Shown: piece after piece, positions 6,186 to 6,206 of the stretch
How the letters are laid out: every line of letters starts with the position of its first letter
Position numbering within the stretch: the stretch's first letter is position 1
From: an uncultured Lachnospiraceae bacterium
GTDB lineage: Bacteria > Bacillota > Clostridia > Lachnospirales > Lachnospiraceae
DNA: 6,206 nucleotides
Direction: 5' to 3'
Assembly: GCA_945492935.1 (NCBI GenBank)
Contig: CALYVE010000114.1
Location: 1-6,206, forward strand
The notes under the pieces: model-generated
Databases searched by the model: none
Told to the model about the DNA's origin: nothing
Seen by the model: the letters and a program-made list of their open reading frames with translations, nothing else
Program-made: the position numbers and the translations under genes

Positions 6186-6196
6186 TTTTTTCTCAA
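6169..6196 (-). promoter_or_regulatory. Probable promoter of the transposase
   Basis: On the minus strand TTGAGA (6191-6196) is separated by 16 nt from TAAAAT (6169-6174), a good match to a vegetative sigma-70/sigma-A promoter. Transcription would begin near 6161, within the leader palindrome, about 50 nt before the transposase ATG. In IS110-type circles a promoter can form across the joined ends, so the -35 box could belong to the element or to flanking DNA, depending on where the end lies. Confidence 0.5.
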
Positions 6197-6206
6197 CCTT
6201 CTTTCT

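Larger units (their letters stand above)
4380..6206 (-). mobile_element. IS110-family insertion sequence, ends not fixed
   Basis: The element is recognised from its intact DEDD/serine recombinase and from the non-coding sequence on both sides. IS110-family elements lack conventional terminal inverted repeats and usually make no target duplication, so the ends cannot be read from one copy. The downstream limit given here is the edge of the structured region; the upstream end may lie beyond the window. A shorter alternative, about 4600 to 6175, follows if the 14-bp inverted repeat (4604-4617, 6152-6165) represents the subterminal repeats typical of the IS1111 subgroup. The element sits directly upstream of the xylosidase gene in the same orientation. 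Confidence 0.7.

Noticed and set aside
6190..6206. Seven-base AGGTTGA match between the upstream edge and the candidate RNA (about 4464-4470), as a target guide
   Set aside because: A 7-base match in a few hundred bases is easily chance, and the element's end is not known, so it cannot be placed relative to an insertion site.

Overview
The window looks like chromosomal DNA of a low-GC, Gram-positive anaerobe, most likely a Clostridia/Lachnospiraceae-type gut or rumen fibre degrader. The grounds are the low GC content, strong AGGAGG-type ribosome binding sites, a GH120-type beta-xylosidase, an MscL with a zinc-ribbon tail, and an IS110-family transposase of a kind I associate with that group. 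No ribosomal RNA or other taxonomic marker is present, so this placement is inference.

All four genes lie on the minus strand; in transcription order they are an IS110-family transposase, a GH120 beta-xylosidase, gpmI and mscL. gpmI (phosphoglycerate mutase, cofactor-independent) and mscL (large mechanosensitive channel) are 35 nt apart and probably co-transcribed. A three-tier hairpin just beyond mscL is the likely end of that unit. The beta-xylosidase gene ends 98 nt before gpmI and may have its own control. It has no signal peptide, so it probably cleaves imported xylo-oligosaccharides in the cytoplasm.

The most interesting part is the right third (about 4380-6206). It holds an intact DEDD/serine recombinase of the IS110 family, the group whose known members use a bridge RNA to choose donor and target DNA. 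Downstream of its stop codon lies over 400 nt of non-coding sequence packed with potential hairpins, several of which need G-U pairs that exist only in the minus-strand (transposase-sense) RNA. This is a candidate bridge RNA in the 3' position typical of the IS1111 subgroup. A perfect 14-bp inverted repeat links this region (4604-4617) to the transposase leader (6152-6165), as expected of a donor guide or of subterminal inverted repeats. The leader is also a 70-bp imperfect palindrome that would hide the transposase ribosome binding site in read-through transcripts. A promoter inside the palindrome would start RNAs lacking one arm, which resembles the fold-back shielding known from other insertion sequences. 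The ends of the element could not be fixed; the upstream end may lie outside the window.
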